From Elusimicrobia bacterium GWA2_62_23 (GTDB taxonomy: Bacteria > Elusimicrobiota > Elusimicrobia > Elusimicrobiales > UBA9959): a stretch of DNA of 64,000 bases. The notes beneath the pieces were generated by a model that saw only the letters and a list, made by a program, of their open reading frames with translations, was not told where the DNA came from and did no database searches. Within the stretch, counting starts at the first letter, position 1, and each line of letters begins with the position of its first letter. This document shows positions 15,647 through 23,666 of the stretch, piece by piece. The stretch covers positions 188,879 through 252,878 of the forward strand of contig MGTV01000008.1 of assembly GCA_001799635.1 (NCBI GenBank), in the 5' to 3' direction. The translations under genes and the position numbers were made by a program.

Positions 15647-16975
15647 TTACGGATGCCCCTGCAGCATGAAGCTCTGGCGTTCCTGCGGCAGGTGGCATTC
15701 CAGCTGGAAGCCCTTGGCCTGCGCCCGCGCCTTGGCGTCGGCGAGCATGCGGTCCAGGTCCTCGTCGGAGTAGTCGGGGTGGCCGTGCCAGAGGATGAGG
15801 TCCCTGGCCTGCACCTTCTCCGCGGCGAAGTCCACCACTATGGACAGGCCCGAGTGCCCCTGCTTCTTGAAGGTCTCGTAATCCTTGTCCGTATAGACGG
15901 CGTCGTGGAAGAAGAGGTCCGAACCGCGGCAGAACCCGCCGAACTTCTCGTCGTAGTCCTGGAAGGCGGTGGCGTCGCCCCAGATCTCGCTGTCGGGGGA
16001 ATAGGTGATCTTCTTGCCGAGCAGGTCCAGCATGTAGATCATGGTGCTGGTGGGGTGGTTGGCGTACATGGCCGACAGTTTTACGCCCGGGAACAGCTCG
16101 TAGTTGTCCTCCAGGATCTCGTACACGTCTATCTTGGCCTTGGGCGGCTGCTTGGTGAGGGAGAAAGAGCTGTAGAAGGTGCTCTGCGCCACTTCCTTAA
16201 GGCTCTTCTCCGGGTCGTTGGAGCCGATGAGGTGGATGGAGAAGTTGGAGTCGAAGAGGGGGGCGAAGCGGCCCAGGCCCAGGATATGGTCCAGGTGGAA
16301 ATGCGTGAGGCAGATCCAGATGTCCTTGTAGTAGCGCTTCTTGGCCACTATCTCCTTGCCGAGTTCTATGATGCCGGTGCCGGCGTCGAAGATGAACAGG
16401 TGGTCCTTGGTCTCCACCGAGAGGCAGGAGGTCTGGCGGCCGTAGCGCGAAGCGCTGTTGGGCATCAGGGCGGGCAGGCCGCGCGAGCCCCACACCGTGG
16501 TGCGGATCTGGCCGGGCGCGAGGTCGCTGATCTGGGCTTCTTCGTTCTCGTGGATGATGGCGGGGGCCACCGGGGCGGACGGCGGGGGGGCGGAGGGGCC
16601 CGTGCTGCCGTCTAAAATGCTTTTGACGGTGGAGGAGAAGGTCTCTACGTTGTAGGGTTTCTGGAGGAAGAAGTCCGCGCCGAACTGGAAGGCGCGCTGT
16701 TTTTCCACCTCATAGGACTTGCCGGAGACCACGATGATCTTGATGTTCTTGAGGGCGCCGTCGGATTTGACGGCCTTGCAGATGTCCATGCCGGTGATGC
16801 CGGGCATCATGATGTCGGTAACTATGAGGCGGGGCATCTGGGCCTTGATGGTGGGGATGGCTTCCATGGAATCCTGCACCAGCGTGACCTTGTAGCCGGC
16901 GTCGGTGAGCAGGTCGCGCGAAAGCTCGCCTACCATAGGGTCGTCGTCAACTATGACTATATCGGGGTTTTCCAT
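15647..16975 (-). CDS. Response-regulator receiver fused to a metallo-beta-lactamase domain
   Basis: 442 residues. The receiver domain (1-122) has the acidic pocket D10-D12, phospho-acceptor D54 in IVTDIMMPG and K106 in FLQKPYN. A Pro/Ala linker (about 125-145) leads to an MBL-fold hydrolase with HFHLDH (H225-H230), a later SPDSEIWGD and C-terminal LILWHGHPDYSD. The output domain resembles RNase Z/PDE-like or CheY-linked hydrolases of unknown substrate. A GGAG site lies 8 nt before the ATG. No cognate kinase is adjacent; the nearest is the kinase at 19580. Confidence 0.88.
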   Translation of the reverse strand: MENPDIVIVDDDPMVGELSRDLLTDAGYKVTLVQDSMEAIPTIKAQMPRLIVTDIMMPGITGMDICKAVKSDGALKNIKIIVVSGKSYEVEKQRAFQFGADFFLQKPYNVETFSSTVKSILDGSTGPSAPPPSAPVAPAIIHENEEAQISDLAPGQIRTTVWGSRGLPALMPNSASRYGRQTSCLSVETKDHLFIFDAGTGIIELGKEIVAKKRYYKDIWICLTHFHLDHILGLGRFAPLFDSNFSIHLIGSNDPEKSLKEVAQSTFYSSFSLTKQPPKAKIDVYEILEDNYELFPGVKLSAMYANHPTSTMIYMLDLLGKKITYSPDSEIWGDATAFQDYDEKFGGFCRGSDLFFHDAVYTDKDYETFKKQGHSGLSIVVDFAAEKVQARDLILWHGHPDYSDEDLDRMLADAKARAQAKGFQLECHLPQERQSFMLQGHP

Positions 16976-17083
16976 GTGTTTTCTCCGCCGTCCGAACTGC
17001 GGTATTTACTATAATACAATATATCTTTTTAGCAGTTAAGGAATTGTTACGCCAAAGTTAAATCAATACTCCGGACCCGCCTT

Positions 17084-17671
17084 ATGATGAGGATAATCGC
17101 CGGCACCCACCGGGGCCGCAATATTTACACCGTTCCCAAGGACAAGTTCGTGAAGCCCATTTCCGGGCGCATCCGGCAGTCCCTTTTCGACATGCTGCGG
17201 CCCTATATCACCGGGGCCGTCTTTCTGGACCTCTACGCCGGTACCGGCGCGGTGGGCCTGGAGGCGCTGTCCCGCGGGGCGTCCAAGGCGGTCTTCGTGG
17301 AGAAGGACGGCCAGTGCATGAAGGTCATAGAGAAGAACATAGCCGCCCTGGGCTTCGGCGAAAAAGCCAAGGCCCTGAAGGCCGACGTGCTCAGCGGCCT
17401 GAAGTGGCTGGAGCATTACTCCGACTACAAGGGCTACGACATAGTCTTCATGGGGCCGCCTTACCGCACCGAGGAGAACCTGCCGCTCTTCTACAGCCTG
17501 GAAACGCTGACGCTGCTGGCGCAGGCGAACATAACCAATCCCGGCGCCACCATAGTGGTGCAGCACCACCGCAAGGAACCCGTAACCCCGGCCCCGGAAG
17601 GCCTGGAGCACGTCCGCAAGGAAAAGTACGGCGACACCGACGTGGACTTCTTCCGCCCGGTCAAACGATGA
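17084..17671 (+). CDS. rsmD: RsmD-like 16S rRNA guanine-N2 methyltransferase
   Basis: 195 residues. MRIIAGTHRGR and the SAM-binding FLDLYAGTGAVGLEALSRGA are RsmD-like, as is the SGRIRQSLFDML segment. RsmD methylates G966 of 16S rRNA. The usual DPPY/NPPY catalytic motif reads MGPPY here (G at residue 124), which may impair activity or shift specificity. ATG 17087 is an alternative start. Its stop overlaps the start of the next gene (ATGA). Confidence 0.87.
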   Translation: MMRIIAGTHRGRNIYTVPKDKFVKPISGRIRQSLFDMLRPYITGAVFLDLYAGTGAVGLEALSRGASKAVFVEKDGQCMKVIEKNIAALGFGEKAKALKADVLSGLKWLEHYSDYKGYDIVFMGPPYRTEENLPLFYSLETLTLLAQANITNPGATIVVQHHRKEPVTPAPEGLEHVRKEKYGDTDVDFFRPVKR

Positions 17672-18393
17672 TCTTCGACCCGCTCGAGCTCAACTACAGC
17701 AAGATACGGGCCTACCTGGACTGTCCTTTCCTCTACCGCTACATCTACGTGGAGCGCAAGTTCGCCCCGCAGACGCCGTATTCCTCGCTGGGCCTCTCCG
17801 TGCACCGCGCCCTGGGCGCCTACCACGCGCGCCCCGGCGACCTGGGCGACCTGCTGGCCTATTACGAGGACGCCTGGCTGCACCAGGGCTACGGCACGCC
17901 GCAGGAGAGCATGGAGTTCTACAATAAGGGCGCCCTGGTGCTGGAGAAGTGGTGGACCCATTTCCAGGAGAACCCGGCGCAGGTCATTTATTCCGAAAAA
18001 CATTTCGAATTCCCTTTCGAGCGCTGGCGCGTGAAGGGCACCATAGACCGCGTGGACCGGCTGCCCGGCGGCCAGGTGGAGCTGCTGGACTACAAGATGG
18101 GGTTCGAGGACCGCAACGAGTGGGACGTGGCCGGCAGCCTGCAGCTGTCCATTTACGCGTTGGGTCTGCAGCGAGCCCTGAGGCAGCAGGTGGGCGCGGT
18201 GGGCTATTTCATCCTCAGTTCGCTGCAGAAGGTCTCCGTGCCTTACGACCCTGTCCGCGACGCCGCCACGCTGGACCTCATCCGCGCTACCGGCGAGAAG
18301 ATGCTGGCGCTGGACATGGGGCGCAAGGGCGCCTGCGCCCGCTGCGCCATCCGCGAGCTCTGTCCGGAATCGGAAGCGAAGACCAAGGTCTGA
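17668..18393 (+). CDS. PD-(D/E)XK nuclease, RecB/Cas4-like with Fe-S cysteines
   Basis: 241 residues. Nuclease motifs: H46 in GLSVHRAL, D127 in GTIDRVDR, and D141/K143 in LLDYKMG. Four cysteines in the Cas4/AddB arrangement (C19, and C223, C226, C232) could hold a 4Fe-4S cluster. This is the RecB-like exonuclease domain family used in recombination and repair. No cas genes or CRISPR array are nearby, so a Cas4 role is not supported. It is translationally coupled to rsmD. Confidence 0.82.
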   Translation: MIFDPLELNYSKIRAYLDCPFLYRYIYVERKFAPQTPYSSLGLSVHRALGAYHARPGDLGDLLAYYEDAWLHQGYGTPQESMEFYNKGALVLEKWWTHFQENPAQVIYSEKHFEFPFERWRVKGTIDRVDRLPGGQVELLDYKMGFEDRNEWDVAGSLQLSIYALGLQRALRQQVGAVGYFILSSLQKVSVPYDPVRDAATLDLIRATGEKMLALDMGRKGACARCAIRELCPESEAKTKV

Positions 18394-18411
18394 GCCCCGC
18401 GGGGGGAAAAG

Positions 18412-18443
18412 AAAAAAGCCCGGCCTGCCGGGCTTTTTCTTTT
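18412..18443. terminator. Intrinsic terminator
   Basis: AAAAAAGCCCGG / CCGGGCTTTTTCTTTT between convergent nuclease and transporter genes; functional in either direction. Confidence 0.9.
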
Positions 18444-18453
18444 GGCGGGGCTT

Positions 18454-19530
18454 TTAATTGGCCGGGGGCAGCGGGAGGTTCTTGTGCTCCCGGTAGATCT
18501 GCAGGAAGACTATGACGCAGGAGATGAGCAGCGGGCCGAGGAAGATGCCGATGGGGCCGTACACCTGCAGGCCGCCGAAGATGCCCAGGAACAGCAGGAA
18601 GACGGGGAGCTTGGCGCCCTTGCCGATGAGCACCGGGCGGATCATGTTGTCGGTCATGCCCACGGCCACCGCGCCCCACAGCAGCACGAAGAGGCCGGTG
18701 CGCGCGCCTTCCAGGAAATACATGCCCACCGCCAGCGGCAGCCAGACCAGGCTGGTGCCGACGAAGGGGATGAGCGCGGCGAAAGAGGTGAGCACGCCGA
18801 AGAGGGCCGGGGATTTCACGCCGGCCAGCCAGTAGCCGAAGGCCCCGATGAAGCCCTGGATCATGGCGGTGAGCAGCAGGCCGCGCACCACGGCCATGGC
18901 GGTGGTGTAGAGCTGGTTGGCGATGCGGTGCTTGTACTCCTGGTCCATGGGGATGATGTCGATGAGCCAGTTCAGGAAGCGCTCGCCGTCGCGGAACAGG
19001 ATGAAGAGCGCGAAGACCATGACGCCGAAATTCACCAGGAACAGGAAGATGTTCTTGAGCAGGCCGGCGCCCGAGCGGGTGATCTTCTCCTGGAGGAGCT
19101 TGATGTTGCCGGTGAGTACTTCGCCGGGGTCCAGGTCCACGTAGGATTTAAACTTCTCCGGCAGGTGGATGTCGAATTCGCGCTGGGAGATGGTGGTGAG
19201 CCACTGGTTGGTCTTGGGGTAGAGCTCGCGGGATTCCTTGAGCAGCAGCCAGCCGAAGAGCAGCAGCGGCAGCACCAGGGTAACGAGCGTGGTGAAGGTG
19301 GCGGCCACCGCGGCGGCCGTGCGGTTGCCGAAGAAGCGCTTGCGGATCCACAGGTTGACCGGGAAGAACATCAGCGCGAAAGTGGCGGCCACGATGATGG
19401 CGGCGATGAAGGGGGACAGGATGCGCAGCAGCTGGTAGAGCAGGAAGAGCAGGATGCCGAAGAAGAAAAAGTTGAAGAGCTGGGCCTTGTCGAAACGCAG
19501 CAGCTTTGGCGGGGGCGGGTTTCCGTTCAT
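18454..19530 (-). CDS. AI-2E/PerM-family transporter
   Basis: 358 residues with about 7-8 membrane segments: paired helices near the N-terminus (20-75), a soluble stretch (about 105-160), and the conserved C-terminal block FAALIPFVGTSLVWLPLAV ... GPIGIFLGPLL. The family exports small molecules, or acts as an Na+/H+ antiporter in some members; the substrate here is unknown. The -10 TATAAT lies 6 nt before the ATG on the minus strand, suggesting a leaderless message divergent from the kinase gene. Confidence 0.9.
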   Translation of the reverse strand: MNGNPPPPKLLRFDKAQLFNFFFFGILLFLLYQLLRILSPFIAAIIVAATFALMFFPVNLWIRKRFFGNRTAAAVAATFTTLVTLVLPLLLFGWLLLKESRELYPKTNQWLTTISQREFDIHLPEKFKSYVDLDPGEVLTGNIKLLQEKITRSGAGLLKNIFLFLVNFGVMVFALFILFRDGERFLNWLIDIIPMDQEYKHRIANQLYTTAMAVVRGLLLTAMIQGFIGAFGYWLAGVKSPALFGVLTSFAALIPFVGTSLVWLPLAVGMYFLEGARTGLFVLLWGAVAVGMTDNMIRPVLIGKGAKLPVFLLFLGIFGGLQVYGPIGIFLGPLLISCVIVFLQIYREHKNLPLPPAN

Positions 19531-19579
19531 AAGGCAATTATACTATACTGCCCGGCGGGCAAAATGATATATTGGCTCC
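19531..19579. promoter_or_regulatory. Overlapping divergent promoters, both leaderless-type
   Basis: Only 49 nt separate two divergent starts. Leftward TATAAT (complement of 19537-19542) is 6 nt from the transporter ATG; rightward TATATT (19568-19573) is 6 nt from the kinase GTG. Neither gene has a Shine-Dalgarno site. Confidence 0.6.
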
Positions 19580-20854
19580 GTGGGGACCCTGAAAAATCTG
19601 ATAAAAGCGCTGGACCGCGGCGAGGTCACTAACTTCTCGCGCAACTCCTATGAGGTGGTCTTCGCCATCTTCATGGTGGCGCTGGCCTACTTTTACCGCA
19701 ACAGCCCGCAGATAGAGTATCCCACCATCCTTTATTTCTTCCTGCTGCTGCTGGGCGCCAACTTCGCCTTCAACTGGGCGCTGCGCAGCCGCGCCGCCGT
19801 GAACCTCTGGCTGCTGGACCTGATCCTGCTGGCCAATTTCTGGATCATCACCGGCGTGGTCTATTATTCGGGCGGCGGCGCCTCCTATTTCTGGACGCTG
19901 TACCTGCTGCCGGTCTTCGCGGCCTCGCTGATGGCCAGTTTCAAGGACGCCTTCGGGGTGGTCTTTCTCTGCGTGCTGGCCATCGGCGTGATGTCCTGGC
20001 CGCTCGGAGGAGGCGAGCTGGCCAACGTGCTGGGTTTCGCCGTGAAGGTGGCCGTGCTCGCTTTCTCGGCGGGCGTGGTCTATACCACCGCGCAGTCGCG
20101 CAAGCGGGCCGAGGCCGGCCTGGCTTTCAAGCGCATCCAGGTGGAGCGCCTGGAGCGGGAGATAACCGAGAAGGAGAGCGAGCTGGTGAAGAGCGCCACC
20201 GCCGGGGAGGTGGGCACCTTGGCCGCCGGAGTGATGCACGACCTGGGCAACGCCGTTTCCGTGATCCTGCTGAGCGCGCAGATAGCTTCCGAAGAGGAAA
20301 GCCCCGACAAGGCGGACATGGAGCGCATCCTCAAGGCTGCGCGGTTCGCGAAGGGCGTGATCTCCAACGCTTTCGGCCTGGTGCGCGGCCAGGAATACCT
20401 GTTCGAGTCCTCGCCGCTGGGCGAGCCCATAGAGAACGCCGTGCTGCTCACCAATTACGCGGCCCGCAAGAAGAACGTGACGGTTGAAGTGGCCGTGCCC
20501 GCGGGGCTCCCGCCGCTGCGCCTGAGCAAGGTGCACGTGGAGCGGGTCTTCATCAATACCATTTCCAACGCCCTTTCCTTCGTGCCGGAACGCGGCAGCG
20601 TGCGCGTTTCCGCCGCCGAGACCGAAGGCGGGGTGACGGCCGAGGTGGCCGACAGCGGGCCCGGCTTCCCCGAGCGGATGCTCGCGGAAGGGGTGAAGGC
20701 CTTCGGGACCACCCGCAAGGAAAAGGGCGGCACCGGCCTGGGGCTTTACGTCTGCGACCAGATCATGAAGCGCCACGGCGGCCGGATGACGCTTTCCAAC
20801 GGCCCGGCCGGCGGCGGCCGGATACGGTTCTTCTTTCCCTTCAAAGGCCCCTAG
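19580..20854 (+). CDS. Membrane sensor histidine kinase
   Basis: 424 residues with GTG start. About five to six membrane segments lie within residues 25-170, then a coiled linker (about 175-205), and a DHp-like AAGVMHDLGN with H220. The ATPase domain has NTISNALSF (N box), VADSGPGFP and GGTGLGLYVCDQIM (G boxes). It resembles the two kinases at 32 and 35 kb in layout but diverges in sequence. No adjacent response regulator; the REC-MBL protein at 15.6 kb is a possible partner. Confidence 0.88.
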   Translation: MGTLKNLIKALDRGEVTNFSRNSYEVVFAIFMVALAYFYRNSPQIEYPTILYFFLLLLGANFAFNWALRSRAAVNLWLLDLILLANFWIITGVVYYSGGGASYFWTLYLLPVFAASLMASFKDAFGVVFLCVLAIGVMSWPLGGGELANVLGFAVKVAVLAFSAGVVYTTAQSRKRAEAGLAFKRIQVERLEREITEKESELVKSATAGEVGTLAAGVMHDLGNAVSVILLSAQIASEEESPDKADMERILKAARFAKGVISNAFGLVRGQEYLFESSPLGEPIENAVLLTNYAARKKNVTVEVAVPAGLPPLRLSKVHVERVFINTISNALSFVPERGSVRVSAAETEGGVTAEVADSGPGFPERMLAEGVKAFGTTRKEKGGTGLGLYVCDQIMKRHGGRMTLSNGPAGGGRIRFFFPFKGP

Positions 20855-20867
20855 CGGCCCGCGCGCC

Positions 20868-20902
20868 AATAAAAAAAGCCCGGAGGTCCCGGGCTTTTTC
20901 TT
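20868..20902. terminator. Intrinsic terminator after the kinase gene
   Basis: AAAAAAAGCCCGGAGG TCCCGGGCTTTTTC; short stem and T-run. Confidence 0.85.
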
Positions 20903-20903
20903 T

Positions 20904-20976
20904 AGGGGACGTTGATTCCTAATTCCTAATTGGCGGAGGTCCCTTAAAAATTAGGAATTAGGAATCAGCGTCCCCT
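20904..20976. repeat. Long palindromic element next to uppP
   Basis: 28-nt arms (20904-20931 and 20949-20976) form an inverted repeat with one mismatch; the arms end in AGGGGACG and CGTCCCCT and contain two direct ATTCCTAATT-type units. The right end continues CCCCTATTTT, like the ends of the 45 kb and 56 kb repeats. Loop 17 nt. It sits between convergent genes just beyond the uppP stop codon. Confidence 0.75.
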
Positions 20977-20980
20977 ATTT

Positions 20981-21754
20981 TCAGAGCAGCAGGAAGATGG
21001 CGGCGCCCAGCAGCACCCGGTAGACCAGGAACGGGGCCAGGGTGCGCTTCTGTACCCACGCCATCAGTACCCAGATGAAGGCCAGCCCCGAGACGAAGGC
21101 GGAAAGCACGCCGAGCGCGAAGGCCGCGTCCAGTTGGGCGGGGCTTATCTTGCGAGCCTCCAGCAGGGCGGCCCCGAAGATGACCGGGGTGGAGAGCAGG
21201 AAGGAGAGGCGGGCCGCCGCGGGCCGGGTGTAGCCGAGGAAAAGCGCGGCCATGATGGTCATGCCCGAGCGGGACGCGCCCGGCATGAGGGCTATGCACT
21301 GGGCCAGGCCTACCGTGAGCGCGTCCTTCCAGCCGAAGGCGGTCTCGTCCTGGCGCTGCGCGGGGCGGCGGTCGGCCAGCCAGATCACGCCGGAGAAAAA
21401 GACCAGGTTGAAGGCGATCCAGCGCGGGTCGCGGAAGACGGTCTCGGCGTAATCGTTCAGCGCCAGGCCGGCGATGGCGGCGGGCACCGAGGCCAGGACC
21501 AGCAGCCACAGCAGGCCGCCGCCGGCGGGGCGGGGGGAAGCGAAGGCGTCCCTGAAGATCTTAAGCCAGTCCTTGGCGAAGTAGATGAGCACGGCGAAGA
21601 GGGTGCCCAGGTGCAGCATCACGTCGTAGGCGAGGCCCTGGTATTCCCAGCCGAAGAGCCGGGGGGCCAACGCCAGATGCGCGGAACTGGAGATGGGCAG
21701 GAATTCTCCCGCGCCCTGCAATCCGCCGAGGATTATTGCCTGAAGTTCAGTCAT
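20981..21754 (-). CDS. uppP: Undecaprenyl-diphosphatase (BacA/UppP)
   Basis: 257 residues, polytopic membrane protein that recycles undecaprenyl diphosphate for cell-wall synthesis. Signature motifs EFLPISSSAHLAL near residue 20 and LMPGASRSGMTI near residue 160 are the two catalytic regions. The ATG at 21754 overlaps the stop of the spoIID-like gene by 8 nt; the open frame further upstream is a shadow. Confidence 0.93.
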   Translation of the reverse strand: MTELQAIILGGLQGAGEFLPISSSAHLALAPRLFGWEYQGLAYDVMLHLGTLFAVLIYFAKDWLKIFRDAFASPRPAGGGLLWLLVLASVPAAIAGLALNDYAETVFRDPRWIAFNLVFFSGVIWLADRRPAQRQDETAFGWKDALTVGLAQCIALMPGASRSGMTIMAALFLGYTRPAAARLSFLLSTPVIFGAALLEARKISPAQLDAAFALGVLSAFVSGLAFIWVLMAWVQKRTLAPFLVYRVLLGAAIFLLL

Positions 21755-22889
21755 GTCCGATCTCCGTACCTGGATAATAGTGTTTGAGGATCTCCCGGTA
21801 TTTATAGCCCTTGCGCGCCATGCCTTCGGCGCCCCACTGGCACATGCCCACGCCATGCCCGTTGCCGGCGCCGTCGAGCAGGATATAGTCCCTGCCGGTG
21901 AGGATGCGGAACAGCGTGCTGCGCACGGCCTGCCAGCCGGCGCGGCGGCCTATCCCGTGATAGAACTCGGTGGCAGGCACCTGCACGGCGCGGCGCTGGG
22001 TGCGCAGTTCCAGTATTTCGGCGCGGCCGGAAACGCCCCAGCGGCTTATCCTCAGCGAGAGCGCCTGCTCGTCGGGCAGGATCCAGCCGGCCTGGCGCGA
22101 CAGGCGGGTGAGGCCTTTCAGATAGATCTTGGTCTTCCAGTGGAAGCGCGGGGCGATGGAGCAGTAAGGGTGCCCGGGCGGACCGTCCTTCACCGAGACC
22201 AGGTAGGTCTTGTGGTCGTAGGGCCAGACGCTGGTCATGGTTTCGGTGCGCCCGCCGCAGATGGAGTGGTAGAAGGTGGCCGCGGGCTTGCCCTTGTAGA
22301 GCAGCAGCTCGCCCTTGGTGGCCACGGCCGCGGAGAGGGCCTTGGGGCTTATGTGCCCGTCGCCGGTGTAGAGCTGGCAATGGGTGGAGTCGCAGAGATG
22401 GTAACCTTCCCCGGCGTGATTTCTAAGGTGCTTCACTATGTAGGTGCGGGCGGCCACCGCCTGCGCCTTGTAGGCCTCCGGGCGGGAAAGGTCGGAGGCT
22501 TCGCCGGTGACCACGCCGGCTATGTAGACCTCCAGCGGGACCGAGTTTATGATCTTTAGGCGGCCTTTGGCGGCGGACACGGTGAGCACGCCCGTATAGC
22601 GCCGGCGCGGCAGACCGGGGCCGGAGAGCCAGAGCGGGCCGGCGGCGGAGATCTTTATGGTCTTTTCCGGGCCGGCCTTCAGGGCCCCGTCCATGGCCAC
22701 GTTCTGGCCTTTCACGCTTACCTTGGCGTTCCCTTTGAAGGGGCGGCCGTCGACGGTGACGGCGCCGTCCGCTTCCATGGAGATGGAGGTCACTCTGTGC
22801 AGCGAATAGAGCCGGATATCCACAGGGCCGAAGGCGGCGGAGGCCGGCCCCGCCGTAAGGACGAGCAGAAGGGTGAGCAGGCGCTTCAA
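21747..22889 (-). CDS. SpoIID/LytB-domain protein (peptidoglycan-active)
   Basis: 380 residues with a signal peptide (KRLLTLLLVLTAGPASAAF). The SpoIID region includes VPLEVYIAGVVTGEAS, YKAQAVAARTYIVKH and the late YILLDGAGNGHGVGMCQWGAEGMARKGY, here split as DGAGNGHGVGMCQ and WGAEGMARKG. Related proteins are lytic transglycosylases or amidase enhancers acting on peptidoglycan, even in non-sporulating bacteria. Start is TTG at 22889, overlapping the sixA stop (TTGA). The neighbours (uppP, amidase elsewhere) fit envelope work. Confidence 0.88.
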   Translation of the reverse strand: MKRLLTLLLVLTAGPASAAFGPVDIRLYSLHRVTSISMEADGAVTVDGRPFKGNAKVSVKGQNVAMDGALKAGPEKTIKISAAGPLWLSGPGLPRRRYTGVLTVSAAKGRLKIINSVPLEVYIAGVVTGEASDLSRPEAYKAQAVAARTYIVKHLRNHAGEGYHLCDSTHCQLYTGDGHISPKALSAAVATKGELLLYKGKPAATFYHSICGGRTETMTSVWPYDHKTYLVSVKDGPPGHPYCSIAPRFHWKTKIYLKGLTRLSRQAGWILPDEQALSLRISRWGVSGRAEILELRTQRRAVQVPATEFYHGIGRRAGWQAVRSTLFRILTGRDYILLDGAGNGHGVGMCQWGAEGMARKGYKYREILKHYYPGTEIGHD

Positions 22890-23365
22890 CGGGGCAGTCC
22901 CTTTTCGGCGGGATCGTAGACTTCCAGAAGGGAGGCCTCTTCGCGGGCGGCGCCGCGCAGCAGGCGGGCGAAGCCCGCCGGGGCGAGGTCTACCGGAGGC
23001 AGGTCGGCGCAGAACCCGGCGACGGCGCCGAGCAGCGGCTGGTGGCCTACCACCAGTAGCGAACCCTTCGGGGCCGCTTCCGCCAGGTCGAGCACGGCCT
23101 GGGCCGGGCCCTCGCTGAGGGCCGGGGCGGTTTGGCGGCGGGCGGAGGTGAAGACGGAGGCGGCCAGTTCCGCGGTGCGGGCGGCGCGCAGGAAGGGGCT
23201 GGAGATTATAAGGCCGGGGGAGAAGCCGGCGGCTTTGAGATGCCGCGCGGACTCCAGCACTTCCTCTTCGCCGCGGGGGGAGAGGGGGCGTTCGGAATCG
23301 CAGCAGACGCCCGCCTCCCGGGTACCGAGGGCGTGGCCGTGGCGCATGAAGACCAGTTCTTCCAT
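22886..23365 (-). CDS. sixA: SixA-type phosphohistidine phosphatase
   Basis: 159 residues of the histidine-phosphatase superfamily. Catalytic MRHGHA at residues 7-12, SSPFLRAARTAE around 55-66, and second histidine in VVGHQPLLG. SixA removes phosphate from phosphohistidine in phosphotransfer or PTS proteins. AGGAGC precedes the ATG. First gene of the sixA-spoIID-uppP run. The EIIA-bearing protein at 3 kb is a possible distant substrate, but that is speculation. Confidence 0.85.
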   Translation of the reverse strand: MEELVFMRHGHALGTREAGVCCDSERPLSPRGEEEVLESARHLKAAGFSPGLIISSPFLRAARTAELAASVFTSARRQTAPALSEGPAQAVLDLAEAAPKGSLLVVGHQPLLGAVAGFCADLPPVDLAPAGFARLLRGAAREEASLLEVYDPAEKGLPR

Positions 23366-23666
23366 GCTCCTATTTTACAAATTTGCGGGCCCGCGCGACG
23401 AGTCCGGAGCGCCCGCGGGCGCCGTTAAAAAATAACGTTTTTCCGCCGGTATTAATTCTTCTAATCGGCGGCCCCGGCCCGGCGCCCACGGGCGCGGGGC
23501 GGGCGCAGAGGGCGGCCGCGGGGCGGCGGCCCGCGCGCGGCTATTAGCGGCGCTAATACCCGCCCGGAAAGGCCCAGGCCGTTGTGAACGCGGCGAGGGG
23601 GCGTATTAGAGGGAAATTAATATAATATAAAGGCAGCATGCGTTAATACAAAAACGGAGGTACGCG
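23366..23666 (+). promoter_or_regulatory. Long GC-extreme leader and promoter region of the hydrogenase operon
   Basis: No credible ORF. The middle (about 23465-23540) is almost pure G/C. A perfect 7-3-7 palindrome TATTAGC-GGC-GCTAATA lies at 23542-23558, with related TATTAG/CTAAT motifs near 23450-23464 and 23604-23609; these look like regulator sites. TATAAT at 23621-23626 is a likely -10, and GGAGG (23656-23660) is the ribosome site for the GTG at 23667. Confidence 0.55.

Noticed and set aside
17668-18393. Nuclease as Cas4 of a CRISPR system
   Set aside because: No other cas gene and no repeat-spacer array in the window; coupling to rsmD suggests a repair-type nuclease.
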